Shown: piece by piece, positions 25,630 to 33,706 of the stretch | How positions within the stretch are numbered: the stretch's first letter is position 1 | Layout: each line of letters starts with the position of its first letter | Assembly (NCBI RefSeq): GCF_001742425.1 | Contig: NZ_MJEH01000024.1 | Coordinates: forward strand, 1 to 43,650 | DNA: 43,650 nt | DNA from: Bacillus solimangrovi | Lineage (GTDB): Bacteria; Bacillota; Bacilli; Bacillales; Bacillaceae_N | Reading direction: 5' to 3' | The notes under the pieces: generated by a model | What the model was told of the DNA's origin: nothing | What the model saw: the letters and a program-made list of their open reading frames with translations, nothing else | Databases searched by the model: none | Made by a program: the position numbers and the translations under genes

Positions 25630-26470
25630 ACAATATTTCCGAAATAACTTTGTTCATGTCCTCATGAAATACTATCGTTTTATTTTCATTTTCCTTAAGA
25701 CCTTCTGAGTGTTCTTTGTTTAAACGAAGTAACGTTGCATGTTCATTTTGCAACGTCATTTGTTCAAAAGGATAGCGAATAATACCAGGTGTATTATAAC
25801 CAACTCCTAATTCGATATAGACATTTCGCTTTCCTGCTGATTGATTTAGAAATTCATTGTACACTTCATTGTGTTCATACCACTTTTTATCCTGAACAAA
25901 AAATTGATTAATTCTTAAGTTTGGGTCCATATTGCCACCACAAACAGGACATGTTGGAACAAGTTCGAAAGGTATCTTACAATTAATTGTTTCTTCAATC
26001 ATTTCCTTTACCAATCGTTCATTATCATATAATGTGTCATGACAGCCTTTTGCACATTGTAAGTAACCGTAATTACCTTGAACCTCAAAAACTTTCTCAC
26101 TAGGAAATCCTGATTTTTCGAATTGGCTTTCAACATTTGTTGTAATGACAAAATAGTTTCTATCCTTCACTAACTGAAACAAATCCTTGTACAGCTTTGT
26201 GGAACTAGGTTCATAACGATTCACGTAAATATGTTTTGCCCAGTATGCCCATCTCTCCTCTTGTGTCGGAAATGGGTAGAAAGCTGATGAATACATGTCG
26301 GTCAATCCGTACTTCTCAATAAATCGAGTAAAGTTCTGGGTAAATCTTGTTCCACTATACGTTATCCCAGCAGCAGCCGATAAACCTGCCCCACCACCTA
26401 ATATAAGATTATCCGCGCTGTTAATTGCTTTTTTGGCTTTTTCTATGTTAGTTTGATAATTTTCATTCAT
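25625..26470 (-). CDS. Class M sirtuin (SirTM), protein ADP-ribosyltransferase
   Basis: 281 residues. The NAD-binding GGGAGLSAAAG motif is at 25-35. At the catalytic positions it has TTNVE (N112) and EVQGNYGYLQC, where Gln 131 stands in place of the His of deacetylase sirtuins. This substitution is the hallmark of SirTM enzymes, which transfer ADP-ribose rather than remove acyl groups. Zinc ligands are C139/C143 and C174/C177. In characterised species SirTM modifies a lipoylated GcvH-L carrier and is linked to oxidative stress; neither GcvH-L nor LplA2 is encoded within this window. The paired macrodomain gene follows. The stop codon lies inside the TTATA target copy of the inserted element. 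Confidence 0.92.
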   Translation of the reverse strand: MNENYQTNIEKAKKAINSADNLILGGGAGLSAAAGITYSGTRFTQNFTRFIEKYGLTDMYSSAFYPFPTQEERWAYWAKHIYVNRYEPSSTKLYKDLFQLVKDRNYFVITTNVESQFEKSGFPSEKVFEVQGNYGYLQCAKGCHDTLYDNERLVKEMIEETINCKIPFELVPTCPVCGGNMDPNLRINQFFVQDKKWYEHNEVYNEFLNQSAGKRNVYIELGVGYNTPGIIRYPFEQMTLQNEHATLLRLNKEHSEGLKENENKTIVFHEDMNKVISEILL

Positions 26471-26502
26471 ATATACACCACCTGTTAAATTAGCATCATT
26501 CG

Positions 26503-26537
26503 AAAAACCGACCTTATTACATAATAAGGTCGGTTCG
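26503..26537 (-). terminator. Terminator after the DUF1772 gene
   Basis: Perfect 13-nt arms (26506-26518 and 26523-26535) around a 4-nt loop, with TTTTT on the minus strand. It stands only 36 nt before the sirtuin ATG, so the sirtuin promoter must overlap it, or the sirtuin is read through from upstream. Confidence 0.85.
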
Positions 26538-26660
26538 TTTCATTTTACACTATAGAACTTACAATTCCCACAAGAGAACAGATTACTAACAATATGATCC
26601 GATAACAGTATTAAAAACCAAACTAATATTTATAATCCATTTATTTTTCTTATAATTATC

Positions 26661-27164
26661 CTAATCAATGACTTTTTTTGATGTACGCATGACCAAAGCA
26701 ATGATATAGAGAGCAAAGGAAAGTCCGGCAAATAAAACTCGCAAAGCATTAGCCTGATTCCAAGAATCACGAACTTGCATCCAATGTTGTGGAAGTGCTT
26801 GTGGATTCCAGCTTTCCGTTTCATAATTCAATGGTAAATTCACTTGATGAGTAAAAACAATGATACCAAAAATATAAAGGAATCCAGCTGTAGCGATTAG
26901 CCAAAATGGTACTGTTTTATAGTGTTGGATATTGGCTAAGATTGCGATGATAGCTGCTGCTCCACCTCCAAAGAAAAAAACAAAGAATGCAGGATGACGG
27001 ACATTTACATTAAATAAAGACTGAACTGTTGCATAAGTTTCTCCGTTCACTTCTAACATAGCTAAATTGACATTAAATGTGTATGTGTAGAAGAATCCAG
27101 CCATAACCCCAACGATTAACAACGCGAAAGCCAACGTACCATTTTCAAGATAGTTAGTTCTCAT
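26661..27164 (-). CDS. DUF1772 (anthrone oxygenase-like) membrane protein
   Basis: 167 residues from ATG 27164. AAGGGG lies 7 nt before this ATG; the ATG 6 nt earlier is too close to it. Four hydrophobic segments are present. The family signature appears as HQVNLPLNYETESWNP followed by WMQVRDSWNQANALR, the N.PLN...W...R..W...N..R pattern of DUF1772/anthrone-oxygenase-like proteins. The biochemical role in bacteria is unknown. It lies 109 nt downstream of a PadR gene and has a good promoter containing TCAAATTTGA palindromes, so PadR control is likely. Confidence 0.85.
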   Translation of the reverse strand: MRTNYLENGTLAFALLIVGVMAGFFYTYTFNVNLAMLEVNGETYATVQSLFNVNVRHPAFFVFFFGGGAAAIIAILANIQHYKTVPFWLIATAGFLYIFGIIVFTHQVNLPLNYETESWNPQALPQHWMQVRDSWNQANALRVLFAGLSFALYIIALVMRTSKKVID

Positions 27165-27183
27165 AACCATTCCCCTTATATAT

Positions 27184-27233
27184 TCAAATTTGATTACTTA
27201 AATTAATTATACTCAAATTTGAATATAATTCAA
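27184..27233 (-). promoter_or_regulatory. Promoter of the DUF1772 gene with two PadR-like operators
   Basis: On the minus strand, TTGAAT (27228-27233), a 16-nt spacer and TATAAT (27206-27211). The perfect palindrome TCAAATTTGA occurs at 27213-27222, inside the spacer, and again at 27184-27193, just after the expected transcription start. A variant, TCAAATTTAA, lies upstream of padR at 27862-27871. This arrangement suits a repressor. Confidence 0.75.
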
Positions 27234-27273
27234 GGATTTACCAAAGATAATCCTATTAATTATTTCTTCATAT

Positions 27274-27828
27274 TCACTTTTCCTTAGACATAATTAGATC
27301 AATATTTTTAACTGCATCTTGAATCCATTCTTTTTCAGCTTCAAACAAACGTTTCTCGTGCTGAATGAAAAAAGAGTCATAGTTGTATCGAGAACTCTCT
27401 GAATCAAGTGAACTCAAATGTGCTTCCATAGCATTCAGTTTTTCATCAATAATTTCAATTGCTTTATTTGCGTATTCTTTAATCTCTCTTTCTGTACGAC
27501 GCACATTAAATTTTAATGCTAATTTAAATCCATAAAAGTCAGGAAACAACCCCAGAAATGCTTCTTCCTGAAACAAATCGAATCTTTTCTTTCCCTCTTC
27601 TGTTACTTTATAAATTGTTTTTTCTGGAAAATTCCCTGATTGTATTTTTTCGATTTCACAAATGAATCCACCTTTGTGTAACTGTTTGATTGCATGATAA
27701 ATAGAACCTATCTTAACATCTAACCACTGATTAATTCTTTTTTGATCATATGCTTGTTTAATATCATAACCGCTACCTTGTTCAAACTGTTCTAAAATAC
27801 CTAAAACAATAAACTGTGCTTTATTCAT
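27274..27828 (-). CDS. PadR-family transcriptional regulator
   Basis: 184 residues. The N-terminal PadR winged helix is clear (AQFIVLGILEQFEQGSGYDI; KIGSIYHAIKQLHKGGFI; then the wing EKTIYKVTEEGKKRF). The C-terminal half is the helical Vir-type dimerisation domain (FNVRRTEREIKEYANKAIEI). PadR proteins usually repress a neighbouring exporter or detoxification gene and respond to small molecules. The adjacent DUF1772 gene carries palindromic operator candidates, and a related site lies about 35-45 nt upstream of padR itself. ATG 27828 has AAGGAGA upstream. Confidence 0.9.
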   Translation of the reverse strand: MNKAQFIVLGILEQFEQGSGYDIKQAYDQKRINQWLDVKIGSIYHAIKQLHKGGFICEIEKIQSGNFPEKTIYKVTEEGKKRFDLFQEEAFLGLFPDFYGFKLALKFNVRRTEREIKEYANKAIEIIDEKLNAMEAHLSSLDSESSRYNYDSFFIQHEKRLFEAEKEWIQDAVKNIDLIMSKEK

Positions 27829-27861
27829 ATTTCTTTCTCCTTAATGTTATTAGTTAACTAC

Positions 27862-27871
27862 TCAAATTTAA
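27862..27871. promoter_or_regulatory. Possible PadR autoregulatory site
   Basis: TCAAATTTAA, one base away from the TCAAATTTGA palindromes of the DUF1772 promoter, within a larger imperfect repeat AGTTAA...TTAACT. It lies upstream of padR. Confidence 0.45.
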
Positions 27872-28000
27872 CTAATCAAGTTGCATTTAATATACTTCCC
27901 TGTCATACAATAGTCAACTGTTCATATTAAGTTTATTCACTTCTTTTTAATTAAATATTTACTCATTATCTGACTATGTCTGACCCAATTAAGACAAATG

Positions 28001-28033
28001 AAAAAATCCTGACAATATTAATCAGGATTTTTA
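28001..28033. terminator. Terminator after the ABC transporter genes
   Basis: Perfect 11-nt arms (28002-28012 and 28022-28032) with A/T runs on both sides, 20 nt past the permease stop. Confidence 0.85.
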
Positions 28034-28051
28034 CTCAATCTTTATTTACAG

Positions 28052-30394
28052 CTACTCCACACTTTTTAACGATTCAATCATATCTATTTTTGTAACTTTT
28101 CGTCTGAGAAGTAAATTAGATACTATAGTTAAGAAAAATGTTAGTAATACAGCCAGTACGACCGTACCAAAGCCGAGTTTATTAGGAATTTGTTGATTGG
28201 TGCTAGATAGTGCTTCGACAACTAGTTGATACATATAATGACTTATCGGTAGTGCTACAAAAACTGCAAAAGTAGTCAGCATTATATTTTCAACGAAGAT
28301 AATTCTGTTAATCTTATTTTTTTGATACCCTAATACCTTTAGCGTGGCAAGTTCACGTGTACGTTCATATATGTTAATGGATGATATCGTAAACATTGCT
28401 CCAAATGATAACACAACCGCACAAAGAATGAAGATAATAAATACTGGATTGTTTTGTTTGATAATATTATCGACCGACTTTTTCACATCATTCTTATCAG
28501 AAACGGTATCAACAGAAGGGTCTTGTTGCAAATAATTTAAGACACTAGCTTTATCGGCTCCATTGTTCACTTCAACTAATAGAGAAGTGGGATTAAAATC
28601 AACACCAAGACTACTCATATACTCCGGTGTACTATAAAAGGAAGGATTCGTATATTGTGTCGAAATGTTTGATACCTGTATGGCTACAGATTGTCCTTTC
28701 ATTTCAGGGGCGATTAATTTAAGTTTTATCATATCTCCCCTTGCTATGTTGTATTGGTCAGCATATGATTTCGGAATCAGTACTCCCGTATCATCTAAAG
28801 CTATTCGATTATGATACTCATCAAAGAAATGAATAAGGTTATTTTCTTTTTCCGTAACGGTTAAGGTTGCATTCTTCTCATCACTGAAATCAACAAATTC
28901 AATTGGGATAGTTGATAACGAAAAATACTTATCTACATCAGTTGGTAGTTTAACAGAATCCCATTCTAACTCGTCTTTATAGTCAACTTTATAATCGTAT
29001 GTATAAACCTTATTGATCTGAGCAGCAATCGATTGCATCGAAGTTTCAAAGCCAAATGCAGTAATTAAGAGGATCACACAAACGATTACTCCAACTGAAC
29101 TTGCCAAAGCCTTTTTGGGGTTCAGAAAAATGTTTCTCAAAATCAGCTTCTTACCATAAGGTAGTTTCGTCCAGATCCCCGGAATTCTTTCAATTACTAT
29201 TTTCTTCATTTTCTTTGGTGGTTTTGGACGTAACGCCTGTGCTGTTCGTTCCTTCAATACATTTCTCCCACTCAAATAACATGCGATCACCCCAAAAAAG
29301 ACGGAAACGACGATCGGCGGAAAAATCGTGAAAAACGAGACTGACAAGCTAAAATTCGGTAACGAATACGTTTGATGGATAACAGAATCAAGTAATGGCA
29401 CAAGTGTTATAGCTGTAATAAGCCAGCCTACTATAGATCCAACGACACCAACGAGAATAGGATACCCCACATAATGGAACAAAATGTTTCGATCTGTCAC
29501 ACCTAGTGCTTTCATAATACCTATTTGATTTCTCTGCGAGTCGATCACCCTTGACATTGTGAGGAAAATTGTCACAGCAGCAACCATAAACAAAATTAGT
29601 GGAGAAACTGTACTCATCAATTTGTTATTATTTATCGTTACATTTATTGCCGAATAACTTACCGCTCTGTCCTTATTTACTAAGTACAGATAAGGAAGTT
29701 CTTTTGAATAACCTTCAATTGACTTACTTATTTGATTGCTGTCATAGTCTTCTTCCACATCTACAATCACTTCATTATAATAAGGATTACCTGCTATTTC
29801 TTCTATTCGCCCTTCATCAATGTAGGCTACACCATAAGTTTTATGGTCTGGTAGTACAAGAGATGGGTCCTCAATATTAAATGCATGTTCCACGTTCTCA
29901 CCGAAACCACTAATAACAAAATCAAAACTGCCTTGATTGTTATTAATCGTAACAGTATCGCCAATCTTATAGTCATGCTCGTTTCCATATCGAGAATCTA
30001 ATAAGATTTCTTCCTTACCTGATGGAATACTGCCACTTGTAACAGCAATCGTGTTGATTTCATTATTTTGTGGAATTGTATGTATCTTCAAGGTGGCTTT
30101 ATATCCTTCAAATGTTTGATTGGCATCAAATGTATATCGTCCTTCTACCTTATTGATGCCCTCAATTTCTTGCATAGAATATAGTTCATCTTTTGTAATT
30201 TGGCTATAATGGACATTTAAATCAGCTAAATTATGCTCTTCAAAATATTCTTTCGTATAAGCACTAAGTTCATTGCTTAGCGTGTTAAGTCCAGTATAGA
30301 AGAAAGTACCTACTGCAATAACTACTACAATGGCGATAAATTGCCCGATCGACTGCTTTATATCTCTTAATAATTTTAAGGGTAATTTTTTCAT
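28052..30394 (-). CDS. FtsX-domain ABC transporter permease
   Basis: 780 residues from ATG 30394, which overlaps the ATPase stop as TAATG; an in-frame GTG at 30400 is the alternative. The layout is one N-terminal helix, a MacB-type periplasmic-like core domain (about 45-250), three helices forming FtsX domain 1 (about 260-385), a helix near 430, a second large external domain, and a C-terminal FtsX domain 2 (about 645-770). This long double-FtsX form acts in the MacB/LolCDE-like superfamily, which moves lipids, peptides or antibiotics by mechanical force rather than through a channel. The substrate is not known. It pairs with the ATPase encoded immediately upstream. Confidence 0.92.
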   Translation of the reverse strand: MKKLPLKLLRDIKQSIGQFIAIVVVIAVGTFFYTGLNTLSNELSAYTKEYFEEHNLADLNVHYSQITKDELYSMQEIEGINKVEGRYTFDANQTFEGYKATLKIHTIPQNNEINTIAVTSGSIPSGKEEILLDSRYGNEHDYKIGDTVTINNNQGSFDFVISGFGENVEHAFNIEDPSLVLPDHKTYGVAYIDEGRIEEIAGNPYYNEVIVDVEEDYDSNQISKSIEGYSKELPYLYLVNKDRAVSYSAINVTINNNKLMSTVSPLILFMVAAVTIFLTMSRVIDSQRNQIGIMKALGVTDRNILFHYVGYPILVGVVGSIVGWLITAITLVPLLDSVIHQTYSLPNFSLSVSFFTIFPPIVVSVFFGVIACYLSGRNVLKERTAQALRPKPPKKMKKIVIERIPGIWTKLPYGKKLILRNIFLNPKKALASSVGVIVCVILLITAFGFETSMQSIAAQINKVYTYDYKVDYKDELEWDSVKLPTDVDKYFSLSTIPIEFVDFSDEKNATLTVTEKENNLIHFFDEYHNRIALDDTGVLIPKSYADQYNIARGDMIKLKLIAPEMKGQSVAIQVSNISTQYTNPSFYSTPEYMSSLGVDFNPTSLLVEVNNGADKASVLNYLQQDPSVDTVSDKNDVKKSVDNIIKQNNPVFIIFILCAVVLSFGAMFTISSINIYERTRELATLKVLGYQKNKINRIIFVENIMLTTFAVFVALPISHYMYQLVVEALSSTNQQIPNKLGFGTVVLAVLLTFFLTIVSNLLLRRKVTKIDMIESLKSVE

Positions 30395-31101
30395 TACCAC
30401 TCAATCCCCTTAATACTTTCTGTTACGTCATTCGTTATCACTTCTTCTATTTTTCCACTTTTCACTTTGATAACTCTATCAGCAATTGGGGCGATGGCAG
30501 AATTGTGCGTAATTAAGACGATACATTTTTGTGTTTCCTTATTTAAATTCTGAAGCAAATTTAGTACTGATTTACCTGTCTGATAGTCTAATGCACCAGT
30601 CGGTTCATCACAAAGTAATAATAAAGGATTTTTGGCAACCGCTCTAGCAATCGCAACCCTTTGCTGTTCACCACCAGACAGCTGTGAAGGAAAGTTATCC
30701 TTACGTTCATTAAGTCCTACACTCCCCAGTACTTCCTTAGCATCCAAATGATCATTACACACTTCAGAAGCAAACTCTACATTCTCCAAAGCAGTTAAGT
30801 TCGGGATTAAATTATAAAATTGAAATACAAAACCTACTTCTTCTGCCCGAAATGACGTTAATTTCTTTTCATCGTATTGTGTAATGTTATTTCCATTCAC
30901 AAATACCTCTCCTGAAGAGGCAACATCCATGCCTCCGAGAATATTTAAAATGGTACTCTTTCCTGCTCCACTTGCCCCTAGTATTACGACGAATTCTCCC
31001 TCATAGATCGTAAAGTCTACTCCATCTAAAGCTTTAATCGATACGTCACCAAGCTGGTATTCTTTCGTAACGTTTTTGAACTCTATTAATCTCTTCTTCA
31101 C
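30394..31101 (-). CDS. ABC transporter ATP-binding protein (MacB/LolD type)
   Basis: 235 residues with Walker [10 protein letters not shown] (42-50), signature [14 protein letters not shown] (from 141), Walker B with DEPTGALD (165-172) and the H-loop (LITHNS). [14 protein letters not shown]-like sequence near the Q-loop ([14 protein letters not shown]) is typical of the MacB/LolD/BceA group. It drives the FtsX-type permease encoded next. The start is GTG 31101, with AGGAG 9 nt upstream. Two near-identical 21-nt repeats lie upstream and may be regulator sites. Confidence 0.93.
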   Translation of the reverse strand: MKKRLIEFKNVTKEYQLGDVSIKALDGVDFTIYEGEFVVILGASGAGKSTILNILGGMDVASSGEVFVNGNNITQYDEKKLTSFRAEEVGFVFQFYNLIPNLTALENVEFASEVCNDHLDAKEVLGSVGLNERKDNFPSQLSGGEQQRVAIARAVAKNPLLLLCDEPTGALDYQTGKSVLNLLQNLNKETQKCIVLITHNSAIAPIADRVIKVKSGKIEEVITNDVTESIKGIEW

Positions 31102-31117
31102 TCAAGCATCTCCTCTT

Positions 31118-31207
31118 ATCCTATAGTTACAACTATTAACAGAATTTCCTTGAGTTATAAATTATGAGTTTTATTTTATCTATTAAATACCATAGTTACA
31201 TTTATTA
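31118..31207. repeat. Two 21-nt direct repeats upstream of the ABC transporter
   Basis: 31118-31138 and 31187-31207 are identical at 17 of 21 positions and share ATAGTTACA. The copies start 69 nt apart and lie in the 354-nt gene-free gap 31102-31455. An additional palindrome, TACCATT-NN-AATGGTA, is at 31221-31236. Together they look like regulator sites for the ABC operon. The remaining part of the gap, to 31455, shows nothing I can identify. Confidence 0.5.
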
Positions 31208-31455
31208 CCTATATATATATTACCATTTTAATGGTATTTTATATTGTCCAAAAAGTTAAATATTTAGGAATATAAATTGATGATATAAAAAAACAAAGGA
31301 TTTAAAGGATTAATTGATCGTCATCGATCATGAGATAAGAGGAAACAGATAGATGGATGTATGAGATTAAGGCTGGAGATAAATTAAACAGGGCTTAAAT
31401 AGAAGTTAAATAAGTTAAATGATAAGCCCCATTTATAGTATTAATTGATTTTTAC

Positions 31456-32085
31456 TTATCTTTTTATTGAATTCACTAACTCGAAGAAGTATTCAGGTTG
31501 GTGTGTCTTATTAAGGTTATACCATGCATGATATGAATCTGGTTCAAAGACATCTAATTTTTGCAGTACTTCGAGTGCAAATTCCAGAGGAGCAATTCCT
31601 GATGCAGTAATTAAATTCCCATCAGATACAACAGGTCCGATTTCGTAATTTTTTTCGCCTTTATAATTAGGACAGACCATTTTCAAATATTCTAAGTCAT
31701 TGCTCGTATGCTTTTTACAATCTAGGTATCCACCATTCGCTAAACCTGCAGTTGCTCCACAAATTGCAGCAACAATTGTACCAAGCTTTAGTGCTTCACT
31801 AGCTTTTTCTAAGATAGGCTGATGAATATGTTCTTCCCACGTATCTCCACCAGGTAAAATTAATAGATCATCACTTTTAAGATTACATTCATTAACAGAT
31901 ATATCTGGTTTGATGTTCAGCCCTCCCATTGTAGTAACAATTTCTGTATTCATTCCTACTGTAACTACTTGTAAAGGTGCTAAATCTTTCTTGAAATATC
32001 GACCTGTATTTAGTTCAGCAATTAAATAACCATATTCCCAGTCTGCCATTGTATCAAATGCGTAAAGATAAACTGTCGTCTGCAT
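31456..32085 (-). CDS. DJ-1/PfpI family protein
   Basis: 209 residues from ATG 32085, which has GGAGTG 7 nt upstream; the in-frame start at 32100 precedes that site. The nucleophile elbow AAICGATAGLA places Cys 109, and LLILPGGDTWEE supplies the conserved Glu/Gly loop. Members are class I glutamine-amidotransferase-like proteins with protease, glyoxalase III/deglycase or chaperone activity; which applies here cannot be seen. It lies downstream of a WYL-type regulator, with a promoter and operator-like inverted repeat in between. Confidence 0.88.
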   Translation of the reverse strand: MQTTVYLYAFDTMADWEYGYLIAELNTGRYFKKDLAPLQVVTVGMNTEIVTTMGGLNIKPDISVNECNLKSDDLLILPGGDTWEEHIHQPILEKASEALKLGTIVAAICGATAGLANGGYLDCKKHTSNDLEYLKMVCPNYKGEKNYEIGPVVSDGNLITASGIAPLEFALEVLQKLDVFEPDSYHAWYNLNKTHQPEYFFELVNSIKR

Positions 32086-32118
32086 CCAATAACACTCCAA
32101 TCACAATTAATATAACCT

Positions 32119-32157
32119 ATTATAATTTACCTTCACTGACAACTGTCGTCAGTGAAG
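32119..32157 (-). promoter_or_regulatory. Promoter and operator of the DJ-1/PfpI gene
   Basis: On the minus strand, a perfect TATAAT (32119-32124) precedes the gene. A perfect 10-nt inverted repeat with a 7-nt centre (32131-32140 and 32148-32157, CTTCACTGAC...GTCAGTGAAG) covers the -35 region, where no good -35 hexamer is seen. This suits binding by the adjacent WYL regulator, as repressor or activator. It lacks a U tract, so it is not a clear terminator. Confidence 0.65.
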
Positions 32158-32160
32158 TTG

Positions 32161-33123
32161 TTATACTTGATGAAATGTTATCAATTCAGATAGAACTTCA
32201 ATCAGTCTTTCCTTAAGACTTATTGGCTCAACAATTTGAATGGACTTACCGTACTGTAATAGGAAATAAGGTACATGTTTAAGCATCATATCTTTTTCAA
32301 AAAGAAACTTAGCTTGATTAGCTGTCCGTTCTTGCAAATAATGACCTAAAAACCAATGTTGACACAAATCATCCAATACCTTTGCATCCCCATTAACAAC
32401 CATAGAAATAATCGATTCCTTATCCTCCATAGTTGGAAGGAGGTTTTTCAAAAAGTAGTCGCGTGCTGAAAAATTTTCAGGGAGATTAAATTGTTCTTCT
32501 GTTAGCATGAGACTTTCAATTCGATCTACTCTAAAACTACGGACATCATTCCTAAGGTGACAATATCCAATCACATACCACTTATTATTCCAATAAATAA
32601 TTCTATATGGATTAACTAATCTATATATTGATTGTTCTTTGCTATTTTTAGCGTATAAAATCTTAATCGTGTACACTCCAGATACCGCTTGCTCCAACTC
32701 CTTTAAAATAGGTTCAACAGTGAGGGCACTTATTTTACTTATTACTTCAAGACTCGTTAAATGTTGGTTTACCTTTGTTTCCTGCTCTTGATTAGAATAA
32801 TTTCTAAGCTTCGAAATTGCTCTATTTAGTGCTTCACCTCCATAGTATCCCGCCTCATCTGCAAAAACAGCAGCATGTAATAATGAAGTTTGCTCCTCAA
32901 AATCAAAAAAGAGTGGAGCTTCAATAAAATTGTTCAATAACGTATATCCACCGTTATGTCCTGAATCTGAAATGATAGGTACACCGCTCGTTGAAAGAGT
33001 ATCAATGTAACGGTATACAGTCCTTATATTCATCTCTAACTTTTCAGAAATTTGTTTTGCTGTTATTTTCTCACCTGAACTAAGCATCCATAGAATTGCT
33101 AGTACATTATCAAGTTTAGGCAT
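32161..33123 (-). CDS. HTH/WYL-domain transcriptional regulator (YafY type)
   Basis: 320 residues. N-terminal HTH_11 winged helix (ITAKQISEKLEMNIRTVYRY, DTLSTSGVPI), then a central WYL domain (about 140-215; NPYRIIYWNNKWYVIGYC and RSFRVDRIESL) and the C-terminal WCX-type extension. WYL regulators bind ligands or nucleic acids and often control a single neighbour. The neighbour here is the DJ-1/PfpI gene 75 nt downstream, with an inverted repeat over its promoter. The start is ATG 33123; no strong ribosome binding site is visible. Confidence 0.9.
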   Translation of the reverse strand: MPKLDNVLAILWMLSSGEKITAKQISEKLEMNIRTVYRYIDTLSTSGVPIISDSGHNGGYTLLNNFIEAPLFFDFEEQTSLLHAAVFADEAGYYGGEALNRAISKLRNYSNQEQETKVNQHLTSLEVISKISALTVEPILKELEQAVSGVYTIKILYAKNSKEQSIYRLVNPYRIIYWNNKWYVIGYCHLRNDVRSFRVDRIESLMLTEEQFNLPENFSARDYFLKNLLPTMEDKESIISMVVNGDAKVLDDLCQHWFLGHYLQERTANQAKFLFEKDMMLKHVPYFLLQYGKSIQIVEPISLKERLIEVLSELITFHQV

Positions 33124-33181
33124 GTTATTGCACCTCTATATGAAATTTAATAATTGTTATTTTTGTTCTCGAAATAATAGT

Positions 33182-33574
33182 ATGTTCATTTACTACCTTT
33201 TTGAAAATAAAGAAGAAGACTATCATGAGAAAATATATAGTTCAGTTGTTAAGAATTCAAAAATCCCTACAATTTTAGCTAAATATGATTATACTCTTCG
33301 TGATATGTATAAATGTGGATATATTACGTTAAAAGAGGTTCATCACTTTTTGAACAACTTAATAGTTGCAGAAGGAAAAATGTACCTTTAAAACATTGAA
33401 GTAGCTGAATGGTTTGTTAAAACGTATTACAAAGAAGTAATTGACTTTTTTATGGACCCGCTAAATATCTGTGGCAATGATATGTTGGCGAAAACTTTGA
33501 AACTATCATTAGAAAAAAAGGTAAGAATTATGAGTAATGCAGCATATGAAAAAGCACAAATGGGATGTATGTAA
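33182..33574 (+). pseudogene. Unknown ORF interrupted by one in-frame TAA
   Basis: The frame from ATG 33182 (open further back to 33122) runs to TAA at 33389-33391, then continues without shift for 60 more codons to TAA 33572-33574. Both halves read like coding sequence (ILAKYDYTLRDMYKCGYITL; IEVAEWFVKTYYKEVIDFFM). A CAA to TAA change would explain the break. Total length would be about 130 residues. I do not recognise the family, and there is no good ribosome binding site, so a decayed gene is more likely than stop-codon readthrough. The 33124-33706 stretch otherwise holds only the palindrome at 33649. Confidence 0.5.
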
Positions 33575-33648
33575 GAATACTCTCTAACTAAGTTAGTATT
33601 CAATGCTTTTGAAATAAAGGGATTGATTGTGAAACAAGTAAAAAGAAT

Positions 33649-33678
33649 GATACATAATACTCATGAGTATTATGTATC
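33649..33678 (-). terminator. 30-bp perfect palindrome, probable terminator of the deaminase gene
   Basis: 33649-33678 equals its own reverse complement over all 30 bases (centre CATG). On the minus strand it is followed by ATTCTTTTT, and it lies 28 nt past the deaminase stop. A hairpin with a tight loop and U-rich tail is the simplest reading; a protein-binding site is the alternative. Confidence 0.65.
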
Positions 33679-33706
33679 CTCCCTTATTATTTTAGATGTT
33701 TCTGAT

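Noticed and set aside
25397-25630. 77-codon plus-strand ORF across the inserted element
   Set aside because: It has no ribosome binding site, Ser/Pro-rich composition and no domain, and it ends inside the sirtuin gene; it is a by-product of the GC-richer element.
32131-32157. Inverted repeat as a terminator of the WYL gene
   Set aside because: No U tract follows it on the minus strand, and it sits at the -35 position of a promoter.
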